Assembly: GCA_900752535.1 (NCBI GenBank) | Contig: CAADVV010000157.1 | Coordinates: 1-7,604, forward strand | DNA length: 7,604 bases | Source: Bacteroidales bacterium | Lineage (GTDB): Bacteria > Bacteroidota > Bacteroidia > Bacteroidales > Muribaculaceae | Direction: 5' to 3' | Part shown: positions 7,001-7,604 of the stretch, piece by piece | How the letters are laid out: the number at the start of each line of letters is the position of its first letter | Position numbering within the stretch: position 1 is the stretch's first letter | Program-made: the position numbers and the translations under genes | Notes under the pieces: model-generated | Told to the model about the DNA's origin: nothing | Databases searched by the model: none | Seen by the model: only the letters and a program-made list of their open reading frames with translations

Positions 7001-7357
7001 AACGATATCATTGCCCATGGGGTCTTCCTGATATGAGTGAAGAGCCGCGAGTGTGAAACGTGAGCCATAGGTCTCGTCGGCTGCGAGGTTGCGCAGACCG
7101 CTGATGACCAGCGGGCAGTGAACGCAGCGTGTGCCGGTATGCTGCATGAGCATGACGCGCTGTGTGAAATCGACGGCCGACGGATAGGGGTCGTCAGGCA
7201 ACACGTCATCGTCTGCCATATCGAATTTGACCTCCTTGATTTGCTCAAGCGAGATGCGGGCTTCGCGTCCTGACTTGAGTTGCACAAGCAGGTCCTTTGC
7301 CATCAGTGACAGTACAATACACGCTGCCGACAGCATTAAAATTAAGGGTCTTTTCAT
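4076..7357 (-). CDS. Large secreted protein: Omp28-like domain, BACON domain, five FN3-like modules
   Basis: A 1093-residue exported protein. The chosen ATG (7355-7357) gives a signal peptide MKRPLILMLSAACIVLSLMA. An in-frame TTG at 7414 would bury it behind 19 residues and lies inside the promoter -7 box, so it is rejected. Residues 23-45 carry the motif shared with the next two genes. Residues 64-309 look like an Omp28-related thioredoxin-fold domain, with C78-V-H-C81 after HTGTR and NGWPFVNPGF about 50 residues later. Residues 318-403 fit a BACON domain (EWLTGI, then RNGRISLSYDG and ISVRQ). Five FN3-like modules of about 110-125 residues follow to about 1023. The last 33 residues are basic (8 Lys/Arg, 2 Glu). 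BACON domains are associated with glycan or mucin binding, and Omp28 is an outer-membrane protein family; an adhesin or surface-binding role is an inference. It is first in the three-gene operon. No sorting domain or lipobox is convincing. Confidence 0.85.
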   Translation of the reverse strand: MKRPLILMLSAACIVLSLMAKDLLVQLKSGREARISLEQIKEVKFDMADDDVLPDDPYPSAVDFTQRVMLMQHTGTRCVHCPLVISGLRNLAADETYGSRFTLAALHSYQEDPMGNDIVREVSNVYRGMNGWPFVNPGFSKEGTGASTNIAQQTDRLRDLVDGAMENTTPSGISSTATLDGSDIKLTLVMKAGEMGEYRVGAFLIEDGVKADQMNSHTDVTGDADFSIHNNVVRTVVGRDSEGGFTGIDVGMARRGETAYTSQIISLASGWNRENCRLLIYVTEKLDGKYVLVNSAYAPIDGTAHFEYDSQAPATDQYVTLSKSLVEVKSEGGQFSVPFTLANGADASKIQLSANVEWLTGIKIVGSEVRFTVSENSVEARNGRISLSYDGARPIDISVRQSSKTSEEGNLFLIETEIQTPYAAMVTFTPNGYTGNYVFLVAKAEVVDRYINAGNISGWIEGDLDFFGRQAESAGLTLSEYLSRMTNLYGRDGKPVTITYSDLSPDTEYYAYCYGMTLDGEVTTEFYKKSFRTVLVDRVNLSLTSNVTDITKNTATINVTPSNNDNSYFWTYVSAMDWAKYDLNFIMDNMVLNVMDLVNHGADINNIIHKGPSSEDVKGLWAGTEYHIVGWGMDNRGTPTTVPSEIGTFTTLKDDLLSECTFAVDCPEVTDKDIKIHVKPTDNAERYYVAAIDENTCFGYDADQMATRIINMENERFGQGFYGDGVNWGNAKFIMTGEQTVWGRQDLDWTFSPQHTYNIYVFGVNAQGVRTTAVATKTVTTPKAPESDMTIDIVYNPDQSDWQYGSFTFKPSKNDEYYLPLLVETSELQYVTNPDGTLNEVAICEEMEHYYDDSPNYYTMQGERTRQFRWVPERDYTMLVCGWSGGNTTRFFRYDVHTPSIGLGESSADVDCKWELFDATELSKLDYDRWKDYSGMVVIRLQFTPNADADFYCGGVWAPKSNYADVGEEAYLITLDMNPDVSIVNRPNGMYRTLNYGLAYSLSYFAKDKDGKFGPFHYVEFTPTAGDNITPAYDFWSTPSGMPEKVLVMNPDGSVKDITAPKMPGLLRKAEGTRIAAGNKKATASKVESLGRN
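4289..6127 (-). repeat. Array of five FN3-like modules inside the large secreted protein
   Basis: Protein-level repeat of about 110-125 residues, at about residues 411-533, 538-651, 657-781, 786-898 and 906-1023. Each module begins with a strand ending in a Pro-turn-Tyr signature: VTFTPNGYTGNY, INVTPSNNDNSY, IHVKPTDNAERYY, FTFKPSKNDEYY, LQFTPNADADFY. Modules one to four then show a 'Y-x-(I/L/Y)-x-x-x-G' strand (TEYYAYCYGM, TEYHIVGWGM, TYNIYVFGVN, DYTMLVCGW), and the first four end in a threonine-rich strand such as FRTV, FTT, TVTT and VHTP. The copies are divergent, so this is an old expansion rather than a recent duplication. Confidence 0.75.
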
Positions 7358-7411
7358 CCTGTTAAGTGAGTGTTGAATGGTGAATTTATGGTTAAGAAAT
7401 ATTATCGGCAG

Positions 7412-7441
7412 CAAAATTAACCGAAAGAAAACCGTCCGTAA
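7412..7441 (-). promoter_or_regulatory. Promoter of the three-gene operon, truncated or rebuilt by the insertion element
   Basis: TAATTTTG (7412-7419, minus strand) matches the Bacteroidetes -7 consensus TAnnTTTG exactly. An 18-bp spacer leads straight to the presumed insertion-element end at 7438, so the -33 position falls on the element's terminal TTAC, a poor match to TTTG. Transcription would begin around 7405, giving a leader of about 50 nt to the ATG at 7357. A GGTTAA/TTAACC inverted repeat (7390-7395 and 7417-7422) overlaps the -7 box and might be an operator, but is short. Confidence 0.55.
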
Positions 7442-7461
7442 CTACTCAGGTATGCCAGTCA

Positions 7462-7489
7462 ACCCTTCGGAGATGAGTATTCCGAGGGT
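7462..7489. other. Bulged hairpin after the transposase gene
   Basis: ACCCT-T-CGGA (7462-7471) pairs with TCCG-AGGGT (7481-7489), giving nine base pairs with a one-base bulge and a 9-nt loop. It lies 33 bases past the transposase stop. No T-run follows on either strand, so it is not a classic intrinsic terminator. It may be a weak terminator or part of the element's subterminal structure. Confidence 0.4.
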
Positions 7490-7522
7490 GAACGATAGGG
7501 ATGCAAAGCTGATTGACAATTC

Positions 7523-7604
7523 TTATTCGCCCATCAACTTCGCGACAGTCTGCAGAGCGAAAAACGGATCCTGCCCATTCTTGCGGGCAGTCTGCACGAT
7601 GGAA
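7523..7604 (-). CDS. Transposase C-terminus, probably IS66 family (partial)
   Basis: The last 26 codons of a minus-strand gene entering from the right edge, ending at TAA (7523-7525). They start SIVQTARKNGQDPFFALQTV and end AKLMGE. The pattern S-[IV]-[IV]-x-T-A-[KR]-x-N-G-x2-P-F-x2-L resembles the C-terminal tail of IS66-family transposases (TnpC). The catalytic core lies outside the window, so the call rests on this short tail and on the GTAA terminus downstream. The reading frame is intact up to the edge, so nothing here suggests decay. Confidence 0.5.
   Translation of the reverse strand, partial: SIVQTARKNGQDPFFALQTVAKLMGE

Larger units (their letters stand above)
7438..7604 (-). mobile_element. 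End of an insertion sequence, probably IS66-like (continues beyond window)
   Basis: The window edge holds a transposase tail, then about 85 bp of non-coding sequence up to GTAACTACTCAGG at 7438, read on the plus strand. IS66-family ends begin with GTAA, and this distance past the transposase stop is reasonable. If 7438 is the true end, the adjoining 8 bp AACCGTCC (7430-7437) would be one copy of the 8-bp target duplication. The other end, the second repeat copy and most of the transposase are outside the window, so both family and boundary are provisional. Confidence 0.5.

Noticed and set aside
7307..7330. Lipobox (SAAC, Cys13) in the large protein
   Set aside because: The Cys lies in the middle of the hydrophobic core, with Ser instead of Leu at -3 and hydrophobic residues continuing after it; an ordinary signal peptide ending LMA fits better.
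7358..7414. N-terminal extension of the large protein from a TTG at 7414
   Set aside because: The TTG is part of the -7 box TAATTTTG, upstream of the likely transcription start, and the extension would bury a normal signal peptide.
7462..7489. Intrinsic terminator of the transposase gene
   Set aside because: The stem is bulged and no T-run follows on the transcribed strand, so it is listed only as a hairpin.

Overview
The window reads as a Bacteroidales chromosome segment, possibly Muribaculaceae or a relative. The supporting signs are promoter boxes of the Bacteroidetes TAnnTTTG type, AT-rich leaders without strong Shine-Dalgarno sites, an imelysin-like lipoprotein with a Bacteroidetes-type surface-export tail, and BACON, Omp28-like and ~21-residue leucine-rich-repeat domains. 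All genes I can support lie on the minus strand, so the biological order runs from the right edge to the left. The family assignment below genus level is an inference.

Right edge (7438-7604): the tail of a transposase, probably IS66-like, followed by a short non-coding end that stops at a GTAA terminus. The insertion end sits 18 bp upstream of a good -7 promoter box, so it abuts or replaces the -33 region of the next operon.

Centre (1790-7357): a tight three-gene operon of secreted proteins with gaps of 30 and 15 bp. First is a 1093-residue multidomain protein: Omp28-like thioredoxin-fold domain with CxxC, a BACON domain, then five tandem FN3-like modules. Next is a 157-residue protein with a duplicated short motif and a type IX-sorting-like C-terminus. 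Last is a 588-residue protein built from two EF-hand plus LRR units. All three carry the same ungapped ~23-residue motif directly after the signal peptide. The operon closes at a perfect 15-bp hairpin (1722-1755).

Left (1-1674): a second operon with its own promoter just beyond that hairpin. It encodes a 437-residue outer-membrane beta-barrel (porin-like) and the start of an imelysin/peptidase M75-family lipoprotein cut by the window edge. The pairing of a porin-like barrel with an imelysin-like lipoprotein suggests a cell-envelope uptake function, with iron or another metal as a reasonable but unproven substrate.

No tRNA, rRNA, CRISPR array or plus-strand gene was found. The most interesting items are the N-terminal motif shared by three neighbouring, otherwise unrelated secreted proteins, the doubled EF-hand/LRR architecture, the five-module array, and the insertion element landing in a promoter.
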